Below are positions 47,818 through 58,289 of a stretch of DNA of 64,000 bases, piece after piece (the stretch's first letter is position 1; every line of letters starts with the position of its first letter). The position numbers and the translations under genes are program-made. Below the pieces are notes generated by a model, which saw nothing but the letters and a program-made list of their open reading frames with translations, had not been told where the DNA came from and ran no database searches. The DNA comes from Blasia pusilla (lineage: Eukaryota; Marchantiophyta; Marchantiopsida; Blasiales): NCBI GenBank assembly GCA_050084515.1, contig CM114271.1, positions 17,546,001 through 17,610,000 on the forward strand, in the 5' to 3' direction.

Positions 47818-47915
47818 AGGTTCCTAAGTATCAAGTAGTGAGTACCGTTGAGGGTCCTAAGTATCAAGTAGTGAGGATCATTAAGGGTCCTAAGTATCAA
47901 GTAGTCCCACTAGTG
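47818..47915. repeat. 33-bp direct repeat, three copies
   Basis: GGT(T/C)CTAAGTATCAAGTAGT occurs three times at a spacing of 33 bases; the linking sequence (GAGTACCGTTGAG, GAGGATCATTAAG) is a variant of itself. Confidence 0.9.
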
Positions 47916-48737
47916 ATTGTAATGCATATTATAGGTTAGTGAGAGCAACTTAACCATATGATGGCCCATATCGTCAAACCGTAGACTAGAGGGAAATGAT
48001 GTCGTTGATGGTAGTGAGGGCCAAGAGACCTTGGGCAGTGGAGGGACACCAAATTCATGCCAGTTGAATAATCAAATCTGGGTGATCATGTGATGACACA
48101 ACTAGTTTATTAGGAAAAATCTTGGTTTCCCACACCATGGCGAGATTTGGTTCTTGCTCCTCAAAAAGTCAATTGATTTCCTCATGCAAAAAGTAGGCTT
48201 TAAATCTACTCATTTTTTTTATATCTCTTCTCTCTACGTTTGAATCAATGGAGGTCTTCCTTATCGTCCCTATATTTTCAGAATGCTAAATCAATTAGAG
48301 TCCATCCTTCATCATGAGCTCAATTGAATTTCCACCATGATTTGCATTGTTCTAATTACTTCTCTTTGTGATGCTCCAATGAGGAATACATTTCTTTGTC
48401 CAAAGGCTATCTAAGATATTCAAAAGAGCTAGAGGAAGCCATGAGACTAATCAAAAGACTTAGTCATGTTGCCATATTTGTGCAAGTGATATCACTATGA
48501 TATGTGTTATGGCAATAGGTGTAATATGAATGTCAATGAATTGCGTGGATTTAAAAGAAGGTTTCATATTGATTGATCTTGTAGTGTTTTGAATCTCTAT
48601 GTCGCCCCAATTCCAATTATAATGCCCACTCCTCCACTGTTTGGGGAGTATCAAATAATTATTCCCTCAAATGATCACTTCCCCTCTCCCTAAATTTTGT
48701 ACCTACCAAAACAGTAAGTTTCTTACTATTTTTTGTT
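47916..48737. other. Non-coding DNA
   Basis: Nothing recognised on either strand beyond chance open frames. Confidence 0.4.
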
Positions 48738-48775
48738 ACTAGTATAGAGCTCGTGCGATGCATGGGAGTGAAGGG
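48738..48775 (-). mobile_element. Helitron 3' terminus, minus strand
   Basis: On the minus strand the sequence reads CCCATGCATCGCACGAG, then CTCTATACTAGT. A GC-rich hairpin (CCCATGC/GCACGAG with a small loop) followed a few bases later by CTAGT is the standard plant Helitron end. The element would extend to higher coordinates; no transposase is visible there, so it is likely non-autonomous or truncated. Its 5' end was not found. Confidence 0.6.
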
Positions 48776-49599
48776 ACTAATGATGATGCACAGAAATTCA
48801 AATTTTTTTCCTTGCTGCCCGAAGTAGGGGAAACATTTTCTTGTTGTCCACTTGCCACGTGTCAAGTAGACATGTGTTTTCAAATCAAGAAGGCAATCTC
48901 CAATAACAATATAGATTTTATATGCATGGTTGAAAATAATAGTGTAGATGGATTATGAAAACCCTATTTTAAAATGGGACTAGTTGGAACAACAATATAA
49001 GATTATGTCATCTTATCCTAATAAATGGCAAGCGTGTTAGAAGAAATCCGAGGGAAAAAAGTGGAATTTGGTAAACGTTAAGGACCTGGAGGGATGTGTA
49101 ACAATATATCAGTGGATGTATCTTTTCAAATATATCATTCCTTGTGGATTGCATATCCAAATGAAGGCTACAAAATAATTGTGAGAGAATTTCAACTAGG
49201 CATAAAGTGAAATTGAATACAAAGGACATTTCTAGCTAGGAAATAAATAAGTGGGTATGGCACGGCCCGCACGGGTGACCTTGCAAGGAGTGGAAATAGG
49301 AAGGATGCATAATGCGCGTAGAAGCCACTAAGATTGAACCTTGGTCCTCATAGAATGACTAGAAAGTGCGCTTGGTTGTGGATATGGGAGATGAAAGAAG
49401 ATTTGTACTCCAACTTAGAAAATATAAAGAGTTGCACTATTAGTAGGAAAAAGTTGTAGCATTATTACAAAGTGCTTGGAGTTACATCTATACTTGTGAT
49501 ATCCACCAAAATATGTCAATGTTTGCAATCTAGTTTAAAAAAGTGTGTTAGCAATTCTTCTCTATCCGGCTCATTGCCAATTGGAAACCAAAACAAATG
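48776..49599. other. Non-coding DNA, possibly body of the minus-strand non-autonomous Helitron
   Basis: No gene recognised. Contains a GC-rich spot (GGCACGGCCCGCACGGGT near 49,260) resembling a hairpin stem but lacking a CTRRT end. Confidence 0.35.
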
Positions 49600-49643
49600 A
49601 TTCTATTTTACTACAATATTGAAACATTGTAGTAAAATAGAAT
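49600..49643. repeat. Perfect 18-bp inverted repeat (hairpin)
   Basis: ATTCTATTTTACTACAAT at 49,600-49,617 and its exact reverse complement at 49,626-49,643, separated by eight bases. It could be a small foldback element or the core of a miniature transposon. No target duplication was identified. Confidence 0.9.
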
Positions 49644-49854
49644 TACTAGGTCATAATTCCTTTCTAGTAAACTAGGATCTAAAAATTTAGGATTATTTTG
49701 AGAGCAAAGATTGCATCTTTTTCACTTGTAGGTTGTTCTTTAATTGAATGAGCCACAAAATCTTTGAACTTTCTTTCTTATTAAATAACGTGAGCATATG
49801 TAGGTGAGAAAGGAGGAAGGTATGGCAATGAGAAACTTACTCTTGAGCTCCTTG

Positions 49855-50426
49855 TCGTACGCATACATATAGCTACACAACCCATATCGCTGGTAACATC
49901 TACACACCACACAACACCGATCTTCCCAACACACGGGTTGATCCATCCATAAACCAAACAACTCATATATATACATCGACACCCCACAACAAAATCAAGA
50001 GTAAAAGCCGTACACCCTGCCTAAAACTCCACTCCTCAATCTACATCGACATATCGAGCCTCATCCACCCTGCATTGTGAAGGAATCCAGACTCTAGCAC
50101 CTAGTCCTAACTCACACACACGAGCAAGAGAGGTGTTCCAACAGCCCAACATGAGAAATATGGCTTGAGAAAGTCATCTTTCCCCCTTTTTTAGGTGTGG
50201 CAAGAGCCAAAAGGCTCTTCCCCCAAAAATAGCAACCCCCTGGTAACGTGCACGCACAGGTTATCAGGGGCGGGTGACTTGATAAACAAGTCACCCACTT
50301 GTGAAAGACCCCAAAGGAAAATCGTTGGATACGACGTTCTTGGCACAATAAACCTATCCTCAACCTCATTCGACACTTTGGGACGAAGTTACACTAAAAA
50401 AATTCCGCTAGCTCTCTATATCGTCA
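49855..50426 (-). repeat. LTR-like sequence, divergent variant, minus strand
   Basis: On the minus strand it starts TGACGATATAGAGAGC directly after the ACGACA end of the neighbouring LTR and ends TGTATGCGTACGACA. The last 80 bases resemble the LTR tail at 63,520-63,599 (both have TGTTGTGTAG or GGTTGTGTAG, then GCG(C/T)ACGACA). It therefore looks like a second, older LTR of the same superfamily lying head-to-tail with the G1 LTR. It includes three consecutive hairpins (50,202-50,296). Confidence 0.5.
50202..50296. other. Three consecutive stem-loops in the divergent LTR
   Basis: AAGAGCC/AAAA/GGCTCTT at 50,202-50,219. CCCCTGGTAAC at 50,237-50,247 pairs with GTTATCAGGGG at 50,260-50,270, ten of eleven pairs. 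GGGTGACTTG at 50,272-50,281 pairs exactly with CAAGTCACCC at 50,287-50,296. Any transcript of either strand would fold here. Confidence 0.8.
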
Positions 50427-50905
50427 TGTCGTGCGCATAGACATCGCTACACAACATACATCACAGTCACCGAAAACACACACAAACACGCACGATCCCA
50501 TGCTAACTTATGGCATCCAAACAACGAGACAAGAAGTACCAAAATATCTCCAATAAAATAAGATGAAATCTCTCTCACAACACCATAACTCTCACATGTC
50601 TCTCTCAATGTCAAACCAAACCAAACTAAATGTCCTCTAATGAGAGGCTTGGGTTACACTCACAAGGCAAGGGACCATAGTTCTTCCCCCTCGTGCCAAG
50701 AGGTTCAACAAAGAGAGAATGAGCTCTCCCAAGCTCTCTCCCAAGCATGGTAACCTATGCTCCCAAGTCACCTCCTTGGCTCTTGACCTGATGTAGGAGG
50801 TCAAGGGTAACTTCCCAAAATAGAAAAGTGACCATATATTCAAAATAATACTTATCTAAAATAGTAAGTTTCTCAATATGGCTCCAAGTACCGTAAATGT
50901 TCGGA

Positions 50906-51033
50906 ACATGACTCGACGCACAGTTACGCACATGGTCCTTCCAAACCATACCATCGCGTCCCTCCAATAAGAGAACACTTGATGGCAAAACCTCACGCAC
51001 TCTCAAGATGGTGCACCCTACAGTCACATCCAA
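50906..51033 (-). pseudogene. G1 integrase C-terminal GPY-like module
   Basis: Reads DVTVGCTILRVREVLPSSVL, LLEGRDGMVWKDHVRNCASS and HVPNIYGTW, matching G2 at 62,325-62,465. In G1 the sequence then runs into LTR-like DNA (reading SHIEKLTILDKYYFEYM in frame), where G2 instead continues into a PHD finger. Either the G1 C-terminus was deleted or the PHD is a feature of G2-type elements only. Confidence 0.7.
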
Positions 51034-51099
51034 TGTCGTGGGTGCCGTATGCTACAAGTAGACATAGTATCCCTAATGAAACATGTGGATAGTAGGTCG

Positions 51100-52270
51100 A
51101 TAACCACCTCCCCAAATAGTCGCATACCTCAATGTATCCCAATGCTACGCAATCGTCAAGTTCTCAAATGCCATGGGCATCACTCTTCGAAATAAATCAG
51201 CCCTCTGAGAACATGCTCGCATCCATACATCAGGGTCATCAAGGTTCAACACCTCACCAACATCTAGACAAATGGTCGTAGGTAAATCTGGCTCTTGGCC
51301 TTACAAAAGCAAGTACGGTGAGAAAGACGCTAAGGATGCCTGCTAGCTGAATCTGTATCCCATCGCCAACCACGGCAATTGGAGGTCCCAATCTCCTAGG
51401 TGACCTCTCTGCAAGCCATAGTTGCGTAACCCTCTCTTCATTGTCTGCACAACTCGCTATGCTAGTCCATCCGACTTAGGATGATCTCGCGATAGTGCGG
51501 TGGTCAATCAGTGCCTAATCATACAAGGCCTGAAACTCCCCGCGGAACTCTGTACCCTGGTGTGTCAACACCTCAGCTATTGCTCTGTAAAGACTCAACA
51601 TCCGATGTAGGAAGGTATACGCTACTCCCTCACTCGCTTTGTCACGCAATGCAACCAACTCTATCCACTCGGAGAAGTGCTCAACCATCACCAACACATA
51701 ACGACTATGGTGCTCCGTCAGAGGTAAAGGTCATGCCAAATCCAAACTCCAGCTATAACCTAAATCCATGATCAGAAGTGGATGCAACTATGGAGTCAGA
51801 GCATTGAAGGATGTCCGGACTCGATCACGCACCATACATCTGGCAACAAACTGCTGAACGTTAGTCTGCATGCCTCGCCACCAATACTAAATCTAGAGCA
51901 AGATGTACGTCCGCTTAACTCCAAAATGACCCAACTCCTCATGGGCAGGACGTACCAAACGTACTCTCTGCAAAGGATGAGGCACTACACGCACTCTATC
52001 ATCTTCCCACACTCGCAACACATGTGTCCCCTCCCACGGGAATCGTCTAGCTTGCTGTAGGATCCGATCTCGCTCTCTAGCACTCACTGTGCTCGCGATG
52101 CTGGCAGTACGCATGTACTCCAAGACTATTCCATCGTCGTGAATATCTCGGCCACCTGTCGTCTCCTCACCGGCTTCTAGATCTAAGGACTCTCCATCAG
52201 ACCTTGCCATCAAAGTCTCAGTAATCTGGCTCTCTATAGCCAAGAAGCCCAAATAGTTGACGCGTGCCAT
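51100..52270 (-). pseudogene. G1 integrase
   Basis: The zinc-binding start reads RLVRPAHEELGHFGVKRTYI; then come a core fragment MLVMVEHFSEWIELVALRDK and EVLTHQGTEFRGEFQALYD (51,515-51,697). In the core, the usual TDQGTEF is THQGTEF, replacing the second catalytic Asp with His. Other parts are broken by stops. The G2 counterpart retains TDQGTEF. This integrase is inactive. Confidence 0.8.
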
Positions 52271-52284
52271 CCTGGCATGAATTG

Positions 52285-53203
52285 CTAATCACTCTCTCCA
52301 TGCCATCGAGCTCCAATTGCATCTCGTTGACTCGGGCATGGATTATGGCTCAGACCATCTGCATCCTGGTTGAGCATCCCAGATCTATGTACCACCTGGA
52401 AGTCATACTCCTGCAACAAAAGAGCCGACCTCGCAAGCTTCCTTGTAAGCTTGTCGGACTCCATCAACCACTCAAGTGGTTGATGATCAGCAATGATGGT
52501 GAAGGGATTTCCAAATAGATAACATCAGAAATATGCGACAGCCCACACTACAGCCAAGCACTCACCCTCAAACGAGCTATACTTCGCCTCTACAACGTTG
52601 TTCGAGCGACTAGCGTAAGCCACCACAAACTATCTACCATCATTTTCATGCCGGGTGAGCACAACTCCAAGCCCCAACATGCTCCAATCGGTATGCAATT
52701 GGAAAGGACGCCCCCTGATCGGTCTCCTCAATATGGGCGCGGATGTCAATATGTCCTTGAGTAGGTGAAATGCTCTCTCCTCCTCATACCCCCAATACCA
52801 CTCCTGATCCATCTTGGTCAGCAAGGTTAGTGGTTTTGCAATCGAACTAAAACCCTTGACGTACCGTCGATAGAAATTCTCCAATCCCATGAATGCACAA
52901 ACTCGACTCACATCTATAGGGTGTGGAATGCGTGAAATAGCCTCCACCTTTGTCTACTATACACCAAGGCCCCTTGGGTACATAGTCGTAGAAGAACTTG
53001 CACTTGCCTAGGTGTAGCTCTAGCCCATGTACCTACAATCGTCAAAACACCTCCTCTAGATTACGCTCATGCTCCTCAACCGTGATGCTAAAGACTACAA
53101 TATCATCAATATTACACCTAGCAAAATCCAAACCTGCCAAGATCCAATCCATGATCCTTTGAAACTCAGCCGAGGTGTTCTTTAACCCGAATGGTAAGAA
53201 CCG
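52285..53203 (-). pseudogene. G1 reverse transcriptase (second half) and RNase H
   Basis: Begins RFLPFGLKNTSAEFQRIMDW, then FARCNIDDIVVFSITVEEHE, with the catalytic pair as NIDD (usually YIDD). Then ISRIPHPIDVSRVCAFMGLE, NFYRRYVKGFSSIAKPLTLL and RGRPFQLHTDWSMLGLGVVL follow. The RNase H end is at 52,285-52,467 (DKLTRKLARSALLLQEYDFQ, VVHRSGMLNQDADGLSHNP). A stop near 52,974 and frame changes near 52,520-52,630 break it. At the codon after ALLL it keeps CAG where G2 has TAG. Confidence 0.85.
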
Positions 53204-53723
53204 TGTCATGTGTTTTAGGATAGATCGGTGAGATCTAATAGAGCTAGAGCGCCTTTGTGAGTAGTGGAGGACACGCTCAGTAGGTCGCGGATGACCTGCT
53301 GAGGCCTCGGGAAACCTGAGAGAGCCGGTTTCCCCCTTGTTTCGGCTCATTTGGAGCCATATTGAAGAACTTACTATTTTAGGTAAGTACCATTTTGAGT
53401 ATATGATCAACTTTATATTTTTGGTAAGTGGCCCTTGACCTCCTACATCAGGTCAAGAGCCAAGGAGGTGACTTGGGAGAATAGGTTACCATGGAGAGAG
53501 CTTGGGAGAGGGGAGGGGTATATCTCAAGGAGAGAGAGCTTGAGAGCTCATTCTCTCTTTGTTGAAACTCTTGGCATGAGGCGGTGGAGCTATGGTACCT
53601 TGCCTTGTGAGTGTAACCCAAGCCTCTCATTAGGAGAGTGGGTTTGGTTTGACATGAGAGAGAGTGCACACCTTTGAGAGCTATGGTGTGAGATGGTGGA
53701 GAGAGAGATTGGATCCTACTTTA
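53204..53723 (+). repeat. G2 left LTR sequence (lacks the last ~130 bp)
   Basis: Starts TGTCATGTGTTTTAGGATAG and matches 62,961-63,471 almost throughout. It contains CTTGACCT/AGGTCAAG hairpin arms (53,434-53,457) and an AGGTAAGT splice-donor match (53,381-53,388). It diverges from the right copy at CCTACT: the right copy continues into an ATTGGAGATATTTT tail that is absent here. Confidence 0.8.
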
Positions 53724-53790
53724 CAAAGAGAGAATGAGAGAGTGAGAGAGCTTCATGGGGGAGCTCATTGGTCACTCGCTGTTTTTGCAG
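53383..53790 (+). other. Possible intron in the G2 LTR and leader
   Basis: A perfect AG|GTAAGT donor at 53,381-53,388 in the LTR and a strong acceptor, GCTGTTTTTGCAG, ending at 53,790. If both are used, 408 bases of the leader are removed. The donor is kept in the right LTR and lost in G1 (AGATAAGT). Confidence 0.35.
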
Positions 53791-55500
53791 GTTGGGGACC
53801 GTGTTCCCCGTTCAGCGGCTCATGGGAGTGCTCACCGGAGCAAGGGCAGCTTTCATTATTATTTGCATTTGCTGATTTTTCGTGTGGAAGAGTGGCGCGC
53901 GGAAGCGCTACCCAATTGTTGATAGGGATTGAGTATGGGTGCGGGTTGCCCCATGCTGGTGCTCTTGGAAGCACCATGAAGCTTGCTGATTTGTATTTAT
54001 ACAAATGTTACATTTTCGTTGGGAGAAATCAGCGCGGGAGCGCTGCCGGATTTTGTGTAGGAGAAAGAGAAATTGGGCTTTACTACAGTCCCTGTTTGTT
54101 TTTACTGAAGTGTTCGATTCTAAATATTTTTTCATACTAGCGTAGATCGTGAAGCTGTGCACGCTGTGCAACAAACAATGCGCAATTTGGAGTTGCAAGC
54201 AAAAAGTTATGGTCAATCTTGTAAAGCTGCCATTGCTAGGCGATTTTTAGGGTTTAATTGTGCAAACCCTAAATCAGCCGCCACACCGACCGCGGCCGTC
54301 GCCATCATAGTCACCGTCACCGGTCACCGGTCAACCTTCACCTTCGAAGGTCAACCGTCACCGTCAAACATCAACGGTCAACGTCAACAGTCAACCGTCA
54401 CCGTCGACGGTCGCCCGTCACCATCAATGGTCAACCGTCACTATCAACGGTCCACCGTCCATTGTCCACCCTTTGGGTGCCATTTCCGCCATTACGGAGT
54501 GGAGGGTCTTCCACGACGTTCGTTGATTCCTTGACTTGCGTCGCCACCACGTACTTTGTTTTGGCCGCCACCGTCATCGCAGTTTCTTCATCAACCAGTG
54601 ATGGGAGATGACCTTCGGTTATGGTGTTTGAGTTTTGATTTCATGTTGCTATGTTGTGATTGGTAGCCGCTGGACGACGATCGAGTATCGTGCCGTGATG
54701 CCCGTAGCCGCAACGCGCCGCCGATTGCCGCGCCGTGCCGCTCGTGGCCGCACCGCACCGTCTCGATCGTGGAGCCGCACCGTCATTGTGGAGCAGAGTG
54801 TGGGTTTATTGTTGATTGAGGAGGGTATGCCGCCGAGTGCCGCATCCCGCCATCGAGGGCCGTGCCGTTCGTAAAGCCGCCGTTCGTGCCGCCGCAACGC
54901 CGCACGTTTATTTGGGACCGCATTGTCTATCGAGGAGTTTTGAGCGTCGTGACGATGGGAGGAGAATGACTTGCTGATTGGAGGAGTTGTCTCCACGATC
55001 GAGTTGGGGTCGAGATTTGCGATTCTTTGAGAGCGACATTCACATGTGTTCGAGTTACCCATTTCGGTCCTTTACCCCTGCACGTGTGAGGGATTAGGAT
55101 TTGGGTAGTTTATTTGGGGATATTGGGTGTGTGGATGCTGAGAGCATCATTTATGTATATGGTTTAGGGGACATAGACCTGTGTGGGATGTCCGAAGTTG
55201 AGGATAGGTTGTCGATGAGATGATAGCCTGGTCGATTTGCCATGCCGCGTGTTGTTGCACGTTACACGTCTCGGGGAGAGAGAGTGTAGATCGAGTGCCG
55301 CATGTTTGGGATGAGTGATTGAGGGATTCCTCACGAGGTTCAGAGTGATCGGGTGAGAGGGGAACGAGGGTCATCACGGAGTCCGTTCGGGACTTTGAGA
55401 GGCGAGGTGGTGAACCCGAGAGTAGCTCGAGAGGTTTTACGCGGAGTGGCGCTAGGTTTCGAGGGTCTCCACGTGAGGGACTACCTCGACCTCCTTCTGT
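53724..55500 (+). other. G2 5' leader, CpG-rich
   Basis: About 1.8 kb between the LTR and the first Gag-like residues. At 54,280-54,470 there is a degenerate short repeat of GTCACCGTCACC / GGTCAACCGTCA / ATCAACGGTC units. At 54,690-54,910 there is a run of GCCGC/CGCCG words. Open frames on both strands here (for example 53,664-54,140 and 54,649-55,062) have no recognisable domain. No tRNA-complementary primer site (such as TGGTATCAGAGC) was found after the left LTR. Confidence 0.55.
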
Positions 55501-56973
55501 GTCATTGTTAGACGAGGGGGAGGGTATAGAGGAGTTTGTGAGCACTTCGCCACACATTGTGAGTGGTCCTACCAGTTGGGCGTACAAGATGGACGACCGG
55601 GGTAGAGGACCGCGTAGGTTTTCAGGTGCAGTAGGCACGATTGAGTTGCACAATTTTATAGTAGAGTTTAGGAGTTGGTGCGACTCCCGGGGCCAGAACT
55701 CTAGAGAGTTCAACCCGTTCTGACATGGAACGGTATGTTCCAGCATTTAGAGGGGGCGCCCATGGATGATTACCATGAGTTCTCTCAGAGATATGCATGT
55801 GAGATCGAGGCGTGGAGGCTCTACTATGACCCACATTATGTGTCATGGACGGAGCCGTTCCCAAATGAGGAGGATGAGTCAGGAGAGGCTACTGCCTCTT
55901 CCACTAGTGACGTTTTAGGAGGGGTCACTCGACGACGGGAGCGATTGCACCGTCTAGTCGGGTTCGCCCCGAGGTTCAACCCGTGGTTGAGTTCTTTCTT
56001 TGAGTTGAGGGCGAGCTACCAGGGGGTACGGACGGAGAAGTTGCGGAGCATCCACGAATTCCAAAGGCGCCCGGGTGAGAGTTTGCGTGAGGCTTACACT
56101 CGCTTGCACCGGTTGATCAACGTCACTCAGGGGGTGATAGAGGCTCAGGCTATCCAGTCATGGTACGCGATGCTGGACCGGACTCTGCGGACACGGGTGC
56201 GGGAGGGGGTGCTTCTTATGAACACCTCCCCTACGTTGAGAGATGTTTTTAGGACCGCCGAGAACATTGAGCGCAACATGGCGGAGAAGAGCGTAGCCAC
56301 CATGGGTTCTGGGCGAGAGCGATCCACGATTATCGCACCACTGCATAAACAACGTGGACCCCGAGATAGGTCGACTGTGGCACCACGAGCTCAGGGAGGA
56401 TACCGGGAGGCCGTGCCACAGAGACCTGCGCCTTCATATGCGGCTCAATAGCAACCGCCTACTATTACTTGTTGGTCATGTGGTGGAGCCCATCATCAGC
56501 GCGATTGCACTCGTCAGGGTCATGGACGTGTGCCTTAGCATGGAGGAGGAGATGGTGCTGCACCCGGAGGTTATCAGTGTGACTATTGTCAGAGGTATGG
56601 TCATACACGCGCCATGTGTTTCAGTTTACATCCTGAGTTACGTCCGGACCGAGGGCCAGAGAGGGCACCAGAGCGAGTAGCCCGTCCAGGTGGGCCTAGA
56701 GATCGTGCACCAGGTGGTTCCGTTGGGGGACGAGTAGCAGGAGTTGCCCGACAGGGTGGTGGAGCTGCTCGTGGAGGAGGTAGAGTACCACCACGTAGAT
56801 GCATCGAGGGAGACGTCGGATGTGAGGTTGGGATGGCTGCTCAGATACAACAGCTACAGGAGCAGATTGCCACTATGGCATTGAGGTTACCCGATGCCGG
56901 ATCCGTGGCATCGACATCATATGGAGCAGCCAGAGATCTGGAGGATCTTGGATGGATGTGCGGGGTTGCCTAG
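55501..56973 (+). pseudogene. gag: G2 Gag with two CCHC zinc knuckles
   Basis: The capsid-like part reads ELHNFIVEFRSWCDSRGQNS (frame changes near 55,720), WNGMFQHLEGAPMDDYHEF, then LRSIHEFQRRPGESLREAYT and RLHRLINVTQGVIEAQAIQS, the usual Gag retrotransposon domain. Then come two knuckles, CWSCGGAHHQRDC and CDYCQRYGHTRAMC, both CX2CX4HX4C, for RNA binding. A Gly/Arg-rich segment and a coiled segment (MAAQIQQLQEQIATMALRLP) follow. In-frame TAGs at 56,449 and 56,537 and 56,971 interrupt it; each is one C-to-T change from CAG. The zinc ligands are all intact. Confidence 0.85.
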
Positions 56974-57072
56974 ATGGAGGCCGCTACAATTGTGACGCGT
57001 GGAGCGGCCGCAGAGTTGGATCCACAGCGAGGGGAAGCCAGAAGGTAGACTAGGCTTCCTCAGTCTTTCACG

Positions 57073-57960
57073 TTGTCCGAAGCGATGAGGACCCCATCGA
57101 TGGGTCCTCATCAAAGTTCCTGGAGAGTTGGTGATGTTGTTGGTGTGCAGGCACAAAGGGCGATGGGAGAAGCGAGTGCGACGACTCCTATTGTTGATGC
57201 TGAGGAGAGGCATGTGTCGAGCACGTTGTTGGGGGCGGCCACCGTTGTGTACCGCACTCCTTTATTTTCTGCTTCCGATGTTATGACGTTGGGGGGTACG
57301 CCCGCCGAGGCTTATCGGCTGGCCGCTTCACTATGTGAGCGCGGAGTTGGAGTTCCTGCATCACGTTCAGAGGTGATTGCAGAGGAGGTGATGGACCTGC
57401 CCTTGGAGCGGATGCTTGGGCCGTCCACGTCAGATTCATGGCAAACTGCGGCTGCTAGGATGGCGGAGATGCCCGCTAGACCCACGATAGAGCGTGCCAT
57501 GGCTTCTCCTGGTGTTGTGTTGCTGGATAACCGAGGAGAGGTCTTCCAGTTGGTGAGTCCTGGAGGTAGAGCTTTTAGTCCGCAGCGCGTCTTGTTGGAT
57601 TAAGAAGCGCAACCCTTGATGTTGGGGAAAGCGTCATTCAGAGGATTGGGCTTGACGAGAGCCGATGTGGAGCGTTGTCCATTCCGGATCCAGACATCCT
57701 TGGGTGGAGCAAGTACCACACAGTATATCACCTGACAAGAGGTCGTGGTGAGGATTCGCCCGGGACATCCTGAGATGAGTCCGTGAAAGTGCGCCAAAGC
57801 GATAGTGGCCCGATCACGAGTCCTCGACGTCTTGGTTGGTGGAGCAGTGTTATACCCGATGGGGTTTTCCCTGGATTACTGGGAGGAGTCAGCGTCCTAT
57901 AGACCAGGATGGCAGTCAGATGATGGGCGCCTTAGCTCATTACCCGTTTGATTCACAAGT
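57073..57960 (+). pseudogene. G2 aspartic protease (retropepsin-like), active site mutated
   Basis: After a spacer, the segment SPGVVLLDNRGEVFQLVSPG leads to RVLLD, stop, EAQPLMLGKAFIRGLGL. Gypsy proteases of this type have D(S/T)GAQP at this place; here the residues after the catalytic Asp (57,598-57,600) are TAA and Glu. The second half includes ARSRVLDVLVGGAVLYPMGF, matching the hydrophobic-Gly segment of the fold. Further stops at about 57,736 and 57,784. The protease releases Gag and Pol proteins in living relatives; this copy cannot be active. Confidence 0.65.
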
Positions 57961-58289
57961 GCAGTGATCGAGCAACGGCAAGGAGAGATGGCGACCTTAG
58001 CAACATTTAGTAGTGCCATCACTTGGCCTAGTGATTTGATTGAGGGACATGTCCATGCAGAGGATACTCCCGTTCCTGAAATTTCTATGGAGAGGAGTGT
58101 TATGGTAGCTGCATCATTCCATGGAGGAGAGGTGCCGTTGTGGGGCTCGATTGAGGAGCTTCAACGATTGGCAGATGAGCACGTGCAGACCGCGTGGAGC
58201 GAGGCGTTTGCACCAAAGCGTGATGAGTCTGAGGAACCCGAGGTAGCAGGGAGTGCTACGATGACACCCTTGGATACCACACCCATTGT

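Larger units (their letters stand above)
50427..53203 (-). mobile_element. Ty3/gypsy element G1, 3' two thirds of pol plus LTR (minus strand)
   Basis: Minus-strand order: RT C-terminal half, RNase H, integrase, GPY-like module, then LTR sequence (50,427-50,905). The RT N-terminal half lies at 63,600-64,000, on the far side of the inserted element G2. Proteins are close to G2 (for example NPCPSQRDAIGARWHGESD against NPCPSQRDATGARWHGESD). The RT-to-integrase region is interrupted by frameshifts and stops. Unlike G2, no PHD finger follows the GPY-like module: sequence passes into the LTR directly. Confidence 0.85.

Noticed and set aside
49250-49285. GC-rich GGCACGGCCCGCACGGGT as a second Helitron end
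   Set aside because: No CTRRT follows it within the expected distance on either strand.
50112-50440. Stem-loops as bacterial-type terminators
   Set aside because: The context is a plant LTR-like sequence; no bacterial gene is nearby.
54649-55062. Arg/Ala-rich minus-strand frame in the G2 leader
   Set aside because: Composition follows from GCCG-rich repeats; a plus-strand frame of similar type overlaps it.
55147-55746. 199-residue minus-strand frame opposite the start of Gag
   Set aside because: It is antisense to the transition from leader into Gag and shows no conserved motif.
56449-56457. TAG CAA context in Gag as programmed stop-codon readthrough
   Set aside because: Resembles the plant-virus readthrough context only in the first codon, and further stops follow in the same frame, so a decayed CAG is the simpler reading.
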